Part shown: one piece after another, positions 7,826 to 9,050 of the stretch | How the letters are laid out: every line of letters starts with the position of its first letter | Position numbering within the stretch: the first letter of the stretch is position 1 | NCBI GenBank assembly: GCA_024230695.1 | Contig: JAAERC010000365.1 | Coordinates: forward strand, 1-9,050 | Source of the DNA: Candidatus Zixiibacteriota bacterium | GTDB taxonomy: Bacteria > Zixibacteria > MSB-5A5 > GN15 > PGXB01 | DNA length: 9,050 nucleotides | Direction: 5' to 3' | The notes under the pieces: model-generated | What the model saw: the letters and a program-made list of their open reading frames with translations, nothing else | Databases searched by the model: none | What the model was told of the DNA's origin: nothing | Translations under genes and position numbers: made by a program

Positions 7826-7855
7826 AGTATTTTTTCTCTGAGGGGAGAATATCAA
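7826..7855 (-). promoter_or_regulatory. Weak candidate promoter before the large secreted protein gene
   Basis: On the minus strand TTGATA (7855-7850) and AATACT (7831-7826) are 18 bases apart, giving a leader of about 40 bases to the ATG at 7777. The spacer contains a short inverted repeat, TTCTC and GAGAA separated by 6 bases. The -10 match is only four of six, so this is tentative. It would allow expression independent of the eamA gene 114 bases upstream. Confidence 0.35.
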
Positions 7856-7891
7856 TCAGACGTATAAAGATAGGAATTTGTTTAAAATATA

Positions 7892-8797
7892 TCAGCCTAA
7901 AAATAGAAGAGCTACGCCGCCAGCGGCTATTATTGCCCCGATAAAAGCCCTGATTGAGACTTTTTCTTTGTACACTATTATTACCAGAGGAATAACTAAA
8001 ACCGGTGCGGTTGCCATAATTGCGGCCGCTATCCCGGCTTCGGTATTATTAACGGCAACCAATGATAACCAGACCCCGAGAAACGGACCGCAAATTGTTC
8101 CGCCAAGTGCCCACCAAAGGGCACGGCTGTCTTTGAGCTTCGTGATAGTTTTTTTAATATCACCTTTAAATAGACTAAATAACCATATTGCAGCGGTGGC
8201 CGTGATCATTCTAATAAATGTTGCCGGGAGAGGATCAATGCCATCACTCATACCTGATTTTGCTAAAACCAGACCGATAGCCTGTCCGGCGGCTCCGCCA
8301 ACGGCCAAGAGGATGCCAGTTATCTTTGAGCCCTGATCGGCATAATTATTTTTTTCTTCCTTCTGGCTTCTTTCCGCGGTGACCCAGGCAACACCACCAA
8401 CTGTGATACCAATACCCAAAATTGCCATCAATCCCAATTTTTCACCCAGAAGGATCCAGGCGGTTAAGGCGGCGATAATTGGTGAGACAGTAAAAACAAG
8501 CAGGGTTAATCTGGTCCCAAGAATAACAAAAGCACGAAATAAGCAAGTGTCACCAAGAGCCAGACCGATTATTCCACTCAACGTCAAATATATAAAAGCA
8601 TATGAAGAAACATCATTTGGTAAAAGTTGCCCGGTTGTGATAAAAAGTGTAATAGCCAGAAACACCGACGCCAGGGGCATCCGAAATTTATTCACCCAAT
8701 ACGAACCGATACGTCGTCCGGCAAGAGTGAAAAAGATAGATGTAAACGACCATAAAAAGGCGGTCGTCAATGCGGCCATTTCACCTGTTGAATTCAT
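7892..8797 (-). CDS. EamA/DMT-family membrane transporter
   Basis: An inner-membrane transporter of the drug/metabolite superfamily, probably exporting a small metabolite; the substrate cannot be read from sequence. The 301 residues are typical and consist of about ten hydrophobic segments in two homologous halves. The first half ends with SPIIAALTAW and LLGEKLG followed by GIGITVGGVAWV (about 105-139). The second half repeats the pattern with TAPVLVIPLV and YKEKVSIRAFIGAIIAAGGVALLFLG (about 263-301). A charged linker (141-158) separates them. The N-terminus MNSTGEMAALTTAFLWSFTS fits the family pattern of a glycine/acidic pair followed by helix 1, so I chose the ATG at 8797. The alternatives are an ATG at 8833 (12 residues longer, no ribosome site) and an ATG at 8779 (6 residues shorter, with AGGTG only 2 bases upstream). 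The gene is divergent from the gene starting at 8931. It is upstream of and on the same strand as the large secreted protein gene, but no functional link is evident. Confidence 0.88.
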   Translation of the reverse strand: MNSTGEMAALTTAFLWSFTSIFFTLAGRRIGSYWVNKFRMPLASVFLAITLFITTGQLLPNDVSSYAFIYLTLSGIIGLALGDTCLFRAFVILGTRLTLLVFTVSPIIAALTAWILLGEKLGLMAILGIGITVGGVAWVTAERSQKEEKNNYADQGSKITGILLAVGGAAGQAIGLVLAKSGMSDGIDPLPATFIRMITATAAIWLFSLFKGDIKKTITKLKDSRALWWALGGTICGPFLGVWLSLVAVNNTEAGIAAAIMATAPVLVIPLVIIVYKEKVSIRAFIGAIIAAGGVALLFLG

Positions 8798-8870
8798 TAT
8801 ACAATATAATAAAATTTTTGACGGAGAGAGCATATTTCATAACATTGAATGCTACTATTAATCTGTATTA

Positions 8871-8899
8871 TTGACTTTTGGATGTATTTTAGCTATCAT
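8871..8899 (+). promoter_or_regulatory. Strong sigma70-type promoter for the right-edge gene
   Basis: TTGACT (8871-8876) and TATCAT (8894-8899) are separated by exactly 17 bases; each hexamer matches the consensus at five of six positions. The predicted transcription start near 8906 leaves a leader of about 25 bases before the ATG at 8931. This is the best promoter match I saw in the window. Confidence 0.7.
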
Positions 8900-8915
8900 C
8901 GCAGAATAGAATCAC

Positions 8916-8921
8916 AGGAGG
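8916..8921 (+). promoter_or_regulatory. Consensus Shine-Dalgarno AGGAGG
   Basis: A full AGGAGG lies 9 bases before the ATG at 8931 and fixes the start of the partial gene at the right edge. Confidence 0.85.
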
Positions 8922-8930
8922 AAAATAGCG

Positions 8931-9050
8931 ATGAGACCTGTAAAATTATTTCTTTTTATTACCTTTTTTGCCTTATTGGCCATTCCATCAATGTCATCTC
9001 AACCAAATGAAACCGAACTGAATGATTCTGCTGTTGTTCTGGCCGATTCA
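8931..9050 (+). CDS. Secreted protein, N-terminal 40 codons only (3' partial), function unknown
   Basis: The frame runs open from the ATG to the window end. The N-terminus MRPVKLFLFITFFALLAIPS has a classic signal peptide layout: Arg2 and Lys5, a hydrophobic core at about 6-18, and probable cleavage around residues 21-23 (SMSS). There is no lipobox cysteine, so it is not a lipoprotein. The visible mature part (QPNETELNDSAVVLADS) is polar and acidic and shows no recognisable domain. The strong promoter, 17-base spacer and perfect AGGAGG suggest good expression. It is divergent from the eamA gene. The product cannot be named from 40 residues. Confidence 0.8.
   Translation, partial: MRPVKLFLFITFFALLAIPSMSSQPNETELNDSAVVLADS

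Noticed and set aside
7878..8336. 152-codon open frame on the + strand opposite the eamA gene
   Set aside because: Its hydrophobic, alanine/isoleucine-rich translation is the antisense shadow of the transporter's membrane helices. There is no ribosome site, and the eamA family pattern is clear on the other strand. The 160-codon + frame at 8379-8861 is rejected for the same reason.
1..9050. CIRCE heat-shock operators, CRISPR repeats, tRNA genes, insertion sequences or attachment sites
   Set aside because: No TTAGCACTC/GAGTGCTAA pair, regularly spaced repeats, tRNA-like cloverleaf, transposase motif or flanking direct repeats were seen on reading both strands by eye; a computed scan could still find weak cases.

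Overview
The window most likely comes from a didermic (outer-membrane) bacterium of moderate to low GC, plausibly the FCB/Zixibacteria-like side of the tree. The evidence is a LolD lipoprotein-sorting ATPase (implying an outer membrane), a large secreted protein with a C-terminal YPNPY...GKFVLIM domain of the T9SS/FlgD-Ig-like kind common in that group, and an L27 protein without the N-terminal extension typical of Firmicutes. No lineage marker settles the phylum, so this is inference. There are no tRNA or rRNA genes, CRISPR arrays, insertion sequences or phage genes, and no gene-free stretch longer than about 135 bases.

Left part (1-4770, + strand): four tightly packed genes, lolD (5' end cut by the window), mcsA, mcsB and clpC. 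The gaps are 8, 2 and 37 bases, so this looks like one operon. McsA (zinc-finger/UVR activator) and McsB (protein arginine kinase) mark proteins with phosphoarginine, and ClpC (double-AAA+ unfoldase) recognises the marked proteins and feeds them to ClpP. The catalytic residues of McsB, its phosphoarginine-sensing RDxxRA motif, and the acidic phosphoarginine-pocket residues and ClpP-docking VGF loop of ClpC are all present. The repressor gene ctsR, which heads this operon in Firmicutes, is absent here. Its place is taken by lolD.

Middle (4771-5166, + strand): rpmA (ribosomal protein L27) stands alone without rplU. It has its own promoter-like sequence, a near-perfect 23-base inverted repeat in the leader, and a clear intrinsic terminator. 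The terminator also separates it from the convergent gene on the other strand.

Right part (5168-8797, - strand): a gene for an 869-residue predicted secreted protein of unknown function, preceded on the same strand by an EamA/DMT-family membrane transporter gene. At the right edge (8871-9050, + strand) a strong sigma70-type promoter and a consensus Shine-Dalgarno sequence drive the start of another secreted protein, cut by the window end.

The most interesting content is the complete phosphoarginine writer/reader set in an apparent Gram-negative, linked to lipoprotein sorting rather than to CtsR. I did not find a clearly unprecedented system.
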